A DNA stretch of 28,055 bases from an uncultured Desulfobacterales bacterium (GTDB lineage Bacteria > Desulfobacterota > Desulfobacteria > Desulfobacterales > JAFDCJ01), in contig CALZJV010000174.1 in NCBI GenBank assembly GCA_945787595.1, forward strand, positions 1 to 28,055, given 5' to 3'. Both the position numbers and the translations under genes were made by a program. The first letter of the stretch is position 1. Each line of letters begins with the position of its first letter. The notes under the pieces are model-generated. The model saw nothing but the letters and a program-made list of their open reading frames with translations. It was not told the DNA's origin and did no database searches. Shown piece after piece: positions 14,757 through 23,211 of this stretch.

Positions 14757-15875
14757 TTAAACTGTTTCCAATGCCTGCTGCAGATCCCAAATCAACACTT
14801 CAGTCTTTTCGACACCCACGGACAGCCGAACGAGACTCTCACTGACACCGGCTTTGGCTCGATTTTCGGGGCTCAATGCGGCGTGGGTGTTGGTGATGGG
14901 TTGATTTGCCAGACTGGTTACGCCGCCAAGACTAGTTGCCAGTTTTATCTTTTGCAGGTGATCCATAAAACACCTGGTCCGATCGAAATCAGCATCTATT
15001 TCAAAGCTGAGCATACCCCCGAAACCGGTCATCTGACGTTCGGCGATTTTATGATCGGGATGGGATGTCAAGCCCGGATAGTGGACAGCTTTTACTTTAT
15101 CCTGGGTTTCCAGGAATCCGGCAATTTTTATCGCATTTTCATTTTGGCGTTGAATGCGCAGATCCAGCGTTCGCATGCCCCGCAGGGTTAAAAATGCCGA
15201 CATCGGATCCATCACCCCGCCCAGGATTTTCCGATAACTCCAGATTTTATCAAAATGCTGGTGGTTGCAGCAGATAAAGCCTGTGGTTACATCATGATGT
15301 CCACCGAGATATTTCGTGCCGCTGTGCAGGACCAAATCTACTCCTAAATCGATAGGATGCTGATTGATCGGTGATGCAAAGGTTGAATCGAGCAGAACAA
15401 TGGCGCCTTTTTGATGGGCTGCTGAGGCCAACGGTTCGATATCAACAATGCGCAGGAGAGGATTCGTGGGTGTTTCCAGGTAGAGGATCGATAATCCTTT
15501 GTCGATTTCTTCTATAATTTCCTCCGTCTTCCAACAATTGATAAAAACCGTTGGGACATCCAGGTTCGGCAAGACATCATTTAAAAACTCAAACGTGCCG
15601 CCATATAGCTCCTGCATGGCCACGATTCTGCTTCCTGTCTGGATATTCGCCATGATGGCTGTGGTAATGGCCGCCATGCCCGAACCGAATCCCAGGGCAC
15701 AGTCATAACCCTCTAGTTCCGCCAACATTTTTTCCACTTCCATGACCGAAGGATTGTCCCAGCGCGAGTAGATGTATCCGCTGCGATTTTGGACGACATC
15801 AATGAGATCATCCGATTTATCAAATTGGTATGTTGCGGTCAGATACACCGGTGATATGACGGGTTTTCCCTTCAT
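14757..15875 (-). CDS. Cystathionine gamma-synthase / methionine gamma-lyase family PLP enzyme
   Basis: 372 residues, near the normal 380-400. Blocks in order: YIYSRWDNPSVMEVEKMLAE, GFGSGMAAI, the substrate-phosphate loop QELYGGTF, LYLETPTNPLLRIVDI, the PLP-binding Asp in DSTFASP (D163), the Schiff-base lysine K188 in HSGTKYLGGH, and the C-terminal SLGGVTSLANQP and LVRLSVGVE. Family members make cystathionine or O-acetylhomoserine-derived products, or cleave methionine or cysteine. Which reaction this one performs cannot be told. AAGGAG stands about 10 nt before the ATG at 15875. The family's N-terminal 15-20 residues (HxGxxPDPxTG) are absent from this start. No methionine-pathway gene is beside it, only a ruined transporter gene downstream. 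Confidence 0.88.
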   Translation of the reverse strand: MKGKPVISPVYLTATYQFDKSDDLIDVVQNRSGYIYSRWDNPSVMEVEKMLAELEGYDCALGFGSGMAAITTAIMANIQTGSRIVAMQELYGGTFEFLNDVLPNLDVPTVFINCWKTEEIIEEIDKGLSILYLETPTNPLLRIVDIEPLASAAHQKGAIVLLDSTFASPINQHPIDLGVDLVLHSGTKYLGGHHDVTTGFICCNHQHFDKIWSYRKILGGVMDPMSAFLTLRGMRTLDLRIQRQNENAIKIAGFLETQDKVKAVHYPGLTSHPDHKIAERQMTGFGGMLSFEIDADFDRTRCFMDHLQKIKLATSLGGVTSLANQPITNTHAALSPENRAKAGVSESLVRLSVGVEKTEVLIWDLQQALETV

Positions 15876-16191
15876 TCTATTTTCTCCTTTTAAAGAGTAA
15901 TCGGTCAGCTATTGTTTTGAAATTAGTATCTTTTCTTTGTGACTTGGTGTCTTCGTGGCTGAACTGTTTCATAATTATTAATAAATTTCGAGCGTTTTGG
16001 GTCCTACTGCGGGCACGGTAATGGATGTGGATAAAATTATTCAATCCTTATTACAACTCAGAAGACGAGTCCTGAACCCGTTTTTATTTAAAAATGATAT
16101 TATTGTCAACGAGAGTAGTCCGCCACCCACTGGACGACAGCATTATTAACAAACTAGAACGTAAGAAAAGCAGACATGGTTGTGATCTTTT
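15876..16191. other. Intergenic stretch with dispersed-repeat trace
   Basis: No supported gene. At 15931-15966 the sequence TTTCTTTGTGACTTGGTGTC and what follows resembles a short CTTTGTG/CTTCGTG repeat type that I recall from many environmental genomes. The rest up to the phosphotransferase remnant may contain eroded coding sequence, but I recognise nothing in it. Confidence 0.35.
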
Positions 16192-16566
16192 TTGTCTCAC
16201 CAACGGGCAGGGGATAATGACCTGCTGGCCGCCAAATTCATCGATGACGGCAAACGTTTATGGCTTCTCGACTGGGATTATGCGGGCTACAACACAGCAT
16301 TTTTCGATCTGGCCAATCTGTCTTCGAACAATGAGCTATCTCCGGAACAGGAAGATTGGATCCTAAAGGCCTACTATCAGCAACCGGTGACAGACAGACT
16401 ACGCCGCCGTCTTGCAGCAATGAAGTGTGCATCACTATTGCGTGAGACCCTATGGAGCATCGTCTCCGAGATACACTCAACCCTGGATTTCGATTACGTG
16501 AGCTACACCCGGAAAAACCTCTCTCGCTTTGAGAACGCTTTTGAAGCATTTCGACGAATGTTTTGA
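16192..16566 (+). pseudogene. Choline kinase / aminoglycoside phosphotransferase-like, C-terminal remnant
   Basis: About 124 codons. GDNDLLAAKFIDDGKRLWLL followed by DWDYAGYNTAFFDLANLSSN is the catalytic and Mg-binding core of choline kinase-like (LicA) phosphotransferases, whose usual form is HNDLLxxNF...DWEY. The catalytic His of that block is altered and the whole N-terminal lobe (about 150-200 residues) is missing; upstream DNA shows nothing recognisable. The C-terminal part through ENAFEAFRRMF looks intact. It is probably a 5'-truncated gene and not functional. Choline kinase-type enzymes partner with LicC-like cytidylyltransferases, and one of these lies at 6457-7242, so an ancestral headgroup link is conceivable. 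Confidence 0.7.
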
Positions 16567-16776
16567 TACAGCATCCTCGACTTTTGCTACATCAGGGTGA
16601 ACTCAACTATCAATTAAATTTTTGGAATAATTCAACCAGTATTCTATTGGCAAAGCCGCACCATTTATGCTAATTCCGGAAATCGATGCGTTTGTCGCTT
16701 TCTGACCTTGTTTTTGCGGCCTAGCGCCAGACATGAACCCCATTCATTCAAAAACACAGGAAACAGCACAAAGGTG

Positions 16777-17901
16777 ATGCAGCCTTTTTCCGCCTATTCA
16801 CGTCTTCTCTTCCCGGTCATCGCTAGTGCGGGCGCGGTCGGTTTGAGCATCGGCCTGATTATCCCCCTGACATCTATCGTGCTGGAGCAGCGGGGCATAC
16901 CGATCATCGCCATCGGCCTCAACGCGACGATCTATTCGCTGGCAATTCTACTGGCTGGTCCGTTTCTGCCCGCTATCATTCATCGGATCGGCCTGCTAAA
17001 ATCCATGTTTGCAGGGGCGCTCCTCTCCGGTGTATTTGTTATCGGCCTCTGCCTGGATGATTCGCTGTGGCTCTGGTTGACGCTTCGGTTTTGTATGGGC
17101 TTTTCCGGCGGCATGCACTGGGTGGGGAGCGAAGCTTGGATCAACGAGATGACCCTCGAACAGCACAGGGGGCGGATCGTCGGTGCCTACACCACGATCT
17201 GGAGCATGGGGATCGCTGCCGGTCCTCTCATATTGAAATTCATCGGTGTAAACGGCGCACTTCCCTTTCTAGTGAGCGGATGTCTCATGGCCGGTGCCGC
17301 ACTGCCCTTGCTGGTGGTGCCCAAGGTCGAAAACAACCACATCGGCCCCGCACGCCAGCTGGTTCTGCGGACGGTCTATATCGCGCCCGTTGGCATAGGG
17401 GCGGGATTTTTGAGCGGCTTTCTGGAAACAGCCGTTTTGGCTTTGCTGCCGATTTACGGCCTTCACAGCGGAATCGAAACCGCATATGCCCTGATACTCG
17501 TTTCTCTTTTTGCCGTCGGCAGCTTCGCGATCCAGCCGTTTATCGGCTGGATCGCCGATAAGGTCACCTTTAAAACCATTGCGATTTTCGTCGCCGTTGT
17601 TTCGTCCCTAGTTGTGCCGTTCCTTCCCTTCTATTTGCACTTGCCGATCTTGACCGGATCGTTGCTCTTTGTCTGGGGCGGTTCGGTTGGCGGCTACTAC
17701 ACACTGGGCATGCTGGCAAGCTCCATGTTCGTGATGGCCTATACCGCCGGCATGGTCTTGGGGCCCCTCTTCTGCAGCGCTTCCATGCAGGTGGCCGGCC
17801 CCTCCGGTCTTTTGGTCCTACCTGCAATCGCCCCGGCCTTTTTCATTTTGCTGGTCCTGAGACGGGAAGATGCGGCGGCACACGGCGAGAACAGAATATA
17901 G
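16777..17901 (+). CDS. Major facilitator superfamily transporter
   Basis: 374 residues from ATG at 16777; the frame is open from a TTG at 16708, but homologous-looking sequence begins with the first helix after 16777. About 12 hydrophobic helices are visible, with GLSIGLIIPLTSIVLEQRGI in helix 1 and its loop, the helix 4-5 region LRFCMGFSGGMHWVGSEAWI, RGRIVGAYTTIWSMGIAAGPLI in helix 5, and GWIADKVTFKT as the repeat-2 signature loop. It resembles YcaD-type efflux/uptake permeases; the substrate is unknown. It lies alone, converging on the acyl-CoA ligase gene across 196 bp with no clear terminator. Its G+C appears higher than that of the upstream remnant. Confidence 0.87.
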   Translation: MQPFSAYSRLLFPVIASAGAVGLSIGLIIPLTSIVLEQRGIPIIAIGLNATIYSLAILLAGPFLPAIIHRIGLLKSMFAGALLSGVFVIGLCLDDSLWLWLTLRFCMGFSGGMHWVGSEAWINEMTLEQHRGRIVGAYTTIWSMGIAAGPLILKFIGVNGALPFLVSGCLMAGAALPLLVVPKVENNHIGPARQLVLRTVYIAPVGIGAGFLSGFLETAVLALLPIYGLHSGIETAYALILVSLFAVGSFAIQPFIGWIADKVTFKTIAIFVAVVSSLVVPFLPFYLHLPILTGSLLFVWGGSVGGYYTLGMLASSMFVMAYTAGMVLGPLFCSASMQVAGPSGLLVLPAIAPAFFILLVLRREDAAAHGENRI

Positions 17902-18097
17902 CTACTGGTAACGTCCGAAGGCGATTATCTCCCAGACGACAGCTTCCTAAATCATGATGATAAATGCCACTGCGTAACCAATGTCATATGGAATGTTACC
18001 AGATAAAATAAAATTTTGTTTATTCAAGGAGGTTAACATCTGATAAGCGGGTTTGATTATTGATCCGATCGCAATCCGGGCGACAACATAGCGGAGA

Positions 18098-19777
18098 TTA
18101 CCCAACCCTTGATGGTTTGAGTAATTTTTTGTCAACTTTTCCGACGGCGGTTAAAGGGATTTCCTCTACGAATTCCATAATTTTTGGGATTTTGTACGGG
18201 GCCAAGTTCTCTCTAAAATAAGCCGTAAGTTCACCTTCCAGAGCATGAGGAGACATATTCCCGTATTCCGCTGTGAGTTGGATAATGGCTTTGACCAGTT
18301 CGCTTCCGGGTCGCTCAGGGTTGGGCACCCCCACAACGGCACCGAAGGCAACAGCGGGGTGTTCGAAGAGGACTTCCTCCACCTCTCTGGAAAACACCTT
18401 AAATCCGCCTACGATTATCATGTCCTTTAAACGGTCCACGATGTTCAAATACCCATCTTCATCCATCCTGGCCACATCTCCCGTGAATATCCATTTCTGC
18501 TTTTCAAAATTCCGCAAGGTACGTCCCGTTGCCTCGGGCAAATTGTAGTATCCATTCATGATTTGGGGACCCTGGGCAATAAGCTCCCCTTCCTCACCAA
18601 TGGGGATCTCCTGTTTACCATTCTCGAGATCTACTATTTTGATGCGGGTGGACTGAAGGGGTATGCCGACCGACCCGGTCTTCTTTTTTCCTTTATACGG
18701 ATTCATCGTAAGAATAAACGTCTCGGTAAGCCCGTAAACCTCCACAATCTTTTTTTCGCCCACCACAGGTTCAATTTCCGCCATCAACTCAGGTGCTAAA
18801 GGTGCGGCACCGGACAAACATATCCTGCAAGAAGAGAAATCAAGGGTTTTGAACATGGAGTCCAGAAGAAGCATTCGGTAAAGGGAAGGAACGAAGGCCA
18901 TTATACTGGGGCGGTGGCGGGCGATCTCATTGCATATGTATCGCGTATCGCGAGGGTTGGGGATGATGATCTGAGTATGGCCCATGCTCATCGCAGTCAT
19001 TCCGAGGGCCAGCCCCGCCAGATGGCTAAAGGGAAATGCCGGAAGGTAGACTTCGGAACCCCGTTGAACCTTCAACCACTGATTGCACTGCAGGATATCG
19101 GCGACCACATTTCGATGGGTCAGCATGGTTCCTTTGGGCGGACCGGTGGTTCCGCCCGTATACTGTATGAGACAGACATCTTGGGATTTTGCTCTGTGCA
19201 GGAGCCTCTGCGGCTTAAAATCCTGCAGAATATCCATGAATCCTAAAAATTTCTTACCTGACCGCCCAACCAACTTGGGAGAGGATGTTGTGTTTGTGGT
19301 GGCAAAATCCGCTAGATTGCATACGATAACATGGCTCAAATTGGGGACTTGATGTTGGATCTTTAGAAACTTATCTGCGAGCGTTGATTCAACAGTTACA
19401 AGCAGCCTGGCTCTGCAGTCATTGAGCTGGTAGACCATCTCCCTGGAACTGAGCAGGGGCGAGAGTCCTGTGGGCAGGCAATTGGCTCTGAGAGCAGCCG
19501 TATGGGCGATAAGAAATTGAGGCGTGTTGGGAAGATTGATCGCCACAACATCCCCCGGGTGGTAACCGGTTTGTGAAAGAAATGAGGCAAAGCAATGGGA
19601 AAAACGATCGAGATCATGGAAGCTTAGAGATGTCTCCAAAAACTGGCAGGCCGTTTTTGTCGGAAATTCATCAAAGACCCTCTCCAGGAGTTCAAGATAC
19701 GTGATATCCGGGATAGTGATTTCCGCCGAGACCCAGCTATCATAGGATTTCAACCAGATTCTATCATCTTTGGTCAT
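18098..19777 (-). CDS. Acyl-CoA synthetase (AMP-forming), fatty or aromatic acid ligase
   Basis: 559 residues from ATG at 19777, preferred to a GTG at 19789 because AAGGTGG, which includes that GTG, is well placed as its ribosome site. Motifs: A3 YTGGTTGPPKGTMLTH (about 215-230), A5 VYGLTET (about 349), A7 FTGDVARMDEDGYLNIVDR, the hinge DRLKDMIIVGGFKVF, and the A10 lysine in TAVGKVDKKLLK. It makes acyl-CoA from a carboxylic acid, ATP and CoA. As the last gene of a run with a polyferredoxin and an AOR-family enzyme, it could activate the acid that AOR makes from an aldehyde, or supply the acid that AOR reduces. Chain length or aromatic specificity cannot be told from sequence. There is no signal peptide. 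Confidence 0.9.
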   Translation of the reverse strand: MTKDDRIWLKSYDSWVSAEITIPDITYLELLERVFDEFPTKTACQFLETSLSFHDLDRFSHCFASFLSQTGYHPGDVVAINLPNTPQFLIAHTAALRANCLPTGLSPLLSSREMVYQLNDCRARLLVTVESTLADKFLKIQHQVPNLSHVIVCNLADFATTNTTSSPKLVGRSGKKFLGFMDILQDFKPQRLLHRAKSQDVCLIQYTGGTTGPPKGTMLTHRNVVADILQCNQWLKVQRGSEVYLPAFPFSHLAGLALGMTAMSMGHTQIIIPNPRDTRYICNEIARHRPSIMAFVPSLYRMLLLDSMFKTLDFSSCRICLSGAAPLAPELMAEIEPVVGEKKIVEVYGLTETFILTMNPYKGKKKTGSVGIPLQSTRIKIVDLENGKQEIPIGEEGELIAQGPQIMNGYYNLPEATGRTLRNFEKQKWIFTGDVARMDEDGYLNIVDRLKDMIIVGGFKVFSREVEEVLFEHPAVAFGAVVGVPNPERPGSELVKAIIQLTAEYGNMSPHALEGELTAYFRENLAPYKIPKIMEFVEEIPLTAVGKVDKKLLKPSRVG

Positions 19778-19803
19778 TACGGGTTCCACCTTTTAGGCCG
19801 TAT

Positions 19804-19868
19804 CCCCCGGCAATAGAGGATGAACAATGATACGGGGGGAAAGGTGCCCCAGGAATTAGCCGGGGCAC
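19804..19868 (-). other. Two hairpins in the AOR-ligase spacer
   Basis: CCCCCG (19804-19809) pairs with CGGGGG (19833-19838), and GTGCCCC (19844-19850) with GGGGCAC (19862-19868). Neither is followed by a T run on the minus strand, so they look more like mRNA-processing or stabilising structures between cistrons than terminators. Confidence 0.5.
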
Positions 19869-19898
19869 TCTGCTGTAGTTCTATTATCATGCTCGGAT

Positions 19899-21686
19899 TC
19901 AAATGCTGACAAAACCCAAGCCCAGCTCTTCCAATCTTGCCTTGGTGGGGATACCGTCATGGTCCCAGCCGCGATCAGCATAATACTGATTCAAAAGCTT
20001 GTTAATTCCATCTTCTGTCAGAACAGCGCCCTTGGCGGCCCCTACCGAAAGGGCCTCCTTGTACATCCGTGGCGGAACGGTGTCGTCCGTGCGGTCAAAG
20101 CCATTGGCCACATTGAAGCTGCGCTCCAAGGTGTAAATGCGCTCCGCACTTTTCCAGTAATCAGCCATGCTGAAACGATAACCGGTGGCCGCATTGAGCA
20201 GAGCATTCATGGTATCGGACTTGAACCCGGCCAATTGCGGGAAAAGACAAATACCCAGGGAGTCATTCATCACACGGGTATTCTGGGTGGCGATGTCTGT
20301 ACCGGTAAGGTGGTCGGCCCCACGGTTGGCGGTGAGATAAGTTGTTTCAAAGTTCTTTAAGGCCCTCGTATTCCAGGCCGCCCATCCCTGACCCTTGGTT
20401 TCGATGGCGAAGTCCTCGCAATCCTTGCCCCAAGCATCTACCAGGGCTCGGAGATTCCGGCCGAGAAGCTTTCCGCAGCCCTGACCATAGGCCACTTTTT
20501 TCTGGATCGCCAGCATGGCATCCACATCACCCCATTTCATGGGGATGCCGTCCAGGTCAGTCGCTTGGATAATCCCTTTTTCGTAGGCTTCCATTAAAAA
20601 GCCAAGAACGTTGCCCATGGAGATATAACAAAGCCCATAGTCATCGGACGCAGAGGTGTTGGCCATCCACCCGGCGAGATCTCTAACACCGCAGTTGGCA
20701 CCCATCATGACGCCCTCATATTCGGGACCGTCATGGGTCATTCCGGAGAAGCGGCCTTTGCGGATCACACCTCTGTGCAAACAAGCGATGGGGCACATGT
20801 AACAGGCATCATCGCCGACCCAGAGGTTGCGGTACGCCTTTTCCGCACTCAACTCGTCGGCGTACTCGTAGGTGCCTTCCTTGAAATTGTAGACAGCTTC
20901 GGAGCCCCAATCGCTGGATGCCGTCAGCACCATCGCCGTCCCGTACTTTCTCCATTCATGAAAGCCGCCACTGGCCAGAAGTTCTGTCCAGGCCTGTTTG
21001 TTGGCTGTTTTCCAGGCATTTTTGTCGTCAATGTCGATGGCCTTGGTTCCCCGTACCGCAATGAACTTGAGCTTCTTGGAACCCATGACCGCCCCGGCGC
21101 CGCCCCGCCCGGCTGCCCGATGAATTTCGGTCATGATACTGGCGTAGCGAACCAGGTTCTCACCGCCCGGTCCGATATACACACTTTTGTGCTGCCGGCT
21201 AAAATCCCGGTCCAGGGCGTTTTGGAGATCATAGATCCCCATGCCCCAGTATTTATCCGCCGGAACAATCTGGACCTTATCATTTTCAATCACAATTCCT
21301 ACCGGTTTATAAGACGCACCGGTGACGCACACGGCATCATAGCCGGCAAACTTCAGTTCGGGGGTCCAGCGTCCGCCCGTATTGGTGTGGCAGATGCCGG
21401 TGGTTTCTGGATTGCTCTTAGGGAAGGTGGATGCCGAGCGAGTAACAACCGTCAGGCGACTGGTACTTGGGGCCGGAAGCCCGTTAAGAGGACCTGACAT
21501 AAAGCACAAGGGATTATCGGGGTCCAGGTAGCTGCCGCCCGCTTTTGTGTGATCCCACAGCCATTTTGCACCTAGGCCTCTACCACCGATGAACATCCGG
21601 GCTTCATCCATATCCAGCGGCGTCTTTTTTATTTTCTGTGAGGTCAGATCGACCTCCAAGATCTTGCCTACATATCCTCCGGACAT
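19899..21686 (-). CDS. aor: Aldehyde:ferredoxin oxidoreductase family tungstoenzyme
   Basis: 595 residues from ATG at 21686, with GGAGG a few nt before it; the upstream TTG at 21704 would swallow that ribosome site. The N-terminal pterin-binding domain shows GYVGKILEVDLTSQKI, GGRGLGAKWLWD, SGPLNGLPAPSTSRL and RAAGRGGAGAVMGSKKLK. The [4Fe-4S] cluster ligands are CYMCPIAC (CxxCxxxC, about residues 292-299) and the late Cys in DSLGICLF. Length matches archaeal AOR (about 605). The family oxidises aldehydes to acids, or reduces acids, with ferredoxin. It is cytoplasmic, with no signal. The gene before it is a polyferredoxin (33 nt gap), the probable electron partner. BamB, the benzoyl-CoA reductase subunit, belongs to the same superfamily and is a possible alternative, but the other Bam genes are not seen. 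Confidence 0.9.
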   Translation of the reverse strand: MSGGYVGKILEVDLTSQKIKKTPLDMDEARMFIGGRGLGAKWLWDHTKAGGSYLDPDNPLCFMSGPLNGLPAPSTSRLTVVTRSASTFPKSNPETTGICHTNTGGRWTPELKFAGYDAVCVTGASYKPVGIVIENDKVQIVPADKYWGMGIYDLQNALDRDFSRQHKSVYIGPGGENLVRYASIMTEIHRAAGRGGAGAVMGSKKLKFIAVRGTKAIDIDDKNAWKTANKQAWTELLASGGFHEWRKYGTAMVLTASSDWGSEAVYNFKEGTYEYADELSAEKAYRNLWVGDDACYMCPIACLHRGVIRKGRFSGMTHDGPEYEGVMMGANCGVRDLAGWMANTSASDDYGLCYISMGNVLGFLMEAYEKGIIQATDLDGIPMKWGDVDAMLAIQKKVAYGQGCGKLLGRNLRALVDAWGKDCEDFAIETKGQGWAAWNTRALKNFETTYLTANRGADHLTGTDIATQNTRVMNDSLGICLFPQLAGFKSDTMNALLNAATGYRFSMADYWKSAERIYTLERSFNVANGFDRTDDTVPPRMYKEALSVGAAKGAVLTEDGINKLLNQYYADRGWDHDGIPTKARLEELGLGFVSI

Positions 21687-21719
21687 ATCTACCTCCTTTT
21701 CCAAATGGATGGTGTTAAT

Positions 21720-22463
21720 CTATTTCCAGTTGTCCACGATGGTTTTAGGCCCGCCGTAGATCGTTTCGATCTGCTCGTTAGCAATAAAGTCGGCTTTCTT
21801 GGCCGCATACTTGCCATCGGTTGTGCGAGGTAAGATACCCAGAGCATTCTGCGGGCACTGTTTGACGCACTCACCGCACAGGACGCAGTTGCCATCGGGG
21901 TTATCATCCTCGTTCATTCTGAGATTACCGTTTCTCTCTGTTTCGCAGGCTTCCACGCACTGGCCGCAATTGATGCATTGATCAACAGCTAGGGCCAATG
22001 CCTTGGTCTTGGGGTCTTCATACAGTGCCTTTCTGCCGTCCTTCTCGGTTTCGGCAGGACAGGCATTGATGCAAGGCCGATCTCCGCACTGCTGGCAGAC
22101 AATTCCCACAAAGACGGTCGGCTGATAGGTGTAAATTTTGATGCGGGACTTAAAAGGATTGACCTCCCCGTGGTTTTTCCAGCCACAGGCCACCTCGCAG
22201 ACCCGGCAGCCTACGCATTTGCGGGGATCGTGGGAAATTCTTCCGGCGGCAACATTCTCACCCCGAATTGACGGTTTCATGGCAAAGACATCAATATCTA
22301 CGGCCTTTGCCGGCTTACTTACAAGGGGGCTCAGAGTGATAGCACCTGCACCTATGGCCATTCCTTTTAAAAAATCGCGTCTGCTCGGGGTGCTGAGCTT
22401 TTTTTTCAGTTCGCTTTCCTCTTTTAGAGTCACCTTGTTTAATGTCTTCCTCGGATCAAACAC
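21720..22463 (-). CDS. Tat-signal polyferredoxin, four [4Fe-4S] clusters
   Basis: 247 residues from GTG at 22463, with GGAGG about 7 nt upstream. A twin-arginine motif SRRDFLKG (R28, R29) precedes a hydrophobic stretch GMAIGAGAITLSPL. Four cysteine groups follow: CVGCRVCEVAC (from C83), CQQCGDRPCINACP, CINCGQCVEAC and CVLCGECVKQCP, as in DmsB/HybA/YdhY-type electron-transfer subunits. It should pass electrons to or from the AOR gene product encoded 33 nt downstream. The odd point is location: a Tat signal suggests export, whereas AOR has none. Some polyferredoxins keep uncleaved Tat-like tails, and the twin-Arg helix here is preceded by an unusually long charged stretch of 27 residues. Confidence 0.87.
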   Translation of the reverse strand: MFDPRKTLNKVTLKEESELKKKLSTPSRRDFLKGMAIGAGAITLSPLVSKPAKAVDIDVFAMKPSIRGENVAAGRISHDPRKCVGCRVCEVACGWKNHGEVNPFKSRIKIYTYQPTVFVGIVCQQCGDRPCINACPAETEKDGRKALYEDPKTKALALAVDQCINCGQCVEACETERNGNLRMNEDDNPDGNCVLCGECVKQCPQNALGILPRTTDGKYAAKKADFIANEQIETIYGGPKTIVDNWK

Positions 22464-22642
22464 AGCTGCACCTCCTTTTGATTAAATGGACGTTGCCTCG
22501 ATAGGATGGCTAAATATCTTGGATGGCGGAGTGGCAAGATAGAATTTGAGGTCCTGATCAGCGTCAGCGTAAATGACAACTTGTCCGTGATAGGTGTCTG
22601 AATGAAAATGGATCATCCCTGCAGATATTAGCCGTAAATGCA

Positions 22643-22744
22643 TCATCTATGTTGCATAAACGTTCTGTTCTGTTTCCTGGATCGTCCGACCTCCTTTCCC
22701 GCATGATTTGTGAGTCTTAATGGCAAACATAGAAGACCTTCCAT
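22643..22744 (-). CDS. Possible 33-codon leader ORF
   Basis: ATG at 22744 has AAAGGAG about 4 nt before it, and an in-frame ATG at 22762 also sits right after AAGGAGG. The peptide, MEGLLCLPLRLTNHAGKEV and onward to QHR, has no known relatives that I recognise. A third AAAGGAGG occurs inside the ORF at about 22690-22697. It lies in the leader between the promoter at 23113-23141 and the polyferredoxin gene. It may be a leader peptide or chance. Confidence 0.25.
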   Translation of the reverse strand: MEGLLCLPLRLTNHAGKEVGRSRKQNRTFMQHR

Positions 22745-23107
22745 AGTTCTCCTTTGACGCATCACCTCCTTTTCAAAAAAAATGGGGACGGACTTCTGCG
22801 CTGAATCAAGACTCCAGTTGCGGATATTTTACTGCCGATGAAATTTTAATCTCTGCGTCAGTGAAGTGCTTCTTTTCTAGTTCAATCGACAGGGTTCGAA
22901 TTAATGCAGTGCTTGTTTAGATAAGGCTAATTCTAAAAATTCATATCACGGCAAGATCTTTGCAAAACATCCCTTGTTGCTTCCCATCATCTGCGGAACG
23001 TCAGGCTCAATTTTTAAAGATCTCATGGTCTTGGTGAAAATAAACTTCCGGTTGCGTTGAAGAATTTCTAATTAGGATAGGTCAAAAACATATTCGGTTA
23101 AACTGTT
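22745..23107. other. Leader region of the polyferredoxin-AOR-ligase operon
   Basis: With the neighbouring short ORF, this makes a 640-nt untranslated leader if transcription starts near 23106. No longer gene is supported on either strand. Confidence 0.4.
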
Positions 23108-23141
23108 AAGTTTATCTAAACTTATTCATCCAGAATGTCAA
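23108..23141 (-). promoter_or_regulatory. Promoter with an operator palindrome over the -10 box
   Basis: Minus strand: TTGACA (23136-23141), a 17-nt spacer and TAGATA (23113-23118). The -10 lies within a perfect palindrome AAGTTTA-TC-TAAACTT (23108-23123), the typical layout of a repressor operator. It points to the polyferredoxin, AOR and ligase genes. Confidence 0.55.
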
Positions 23142-23211
23142 TAGATCGGGGTTAAAATCGTTTCACCGAAAATTCGGGTTGTCACTATCGAAGGGATGAT
23201 CAGAAATGCAC

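Noticed and set aside
17067..17561. 164-codon plus-strand ORF inside the MFS gene
   Set aside because: It is an alternative frame of an intact transporter gene, rich in Arg and His, with no family match.
17947..18135. 62-codon minus-strand ORF with a hydrophobic end
   Set aside because: It looks vaguely like a membrane protein tail (DIGYAVAFIIMI), but it has no ribosome site, overlaps the ligase gene end and cannot be tied to a family.
20733..21497. 254-codon plus-strand ORF
   Set aside because: It lies wholly antisense to the well-supported AOR gene and has no recognisable motif.
19899..22463. BamB/BamC subunits of class II benzoyl-CoA reductase
   Set aside because: No other Bam genes are nearby, and the ferredoxin carries a Tat signal. 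The general AOR assignment is safer.
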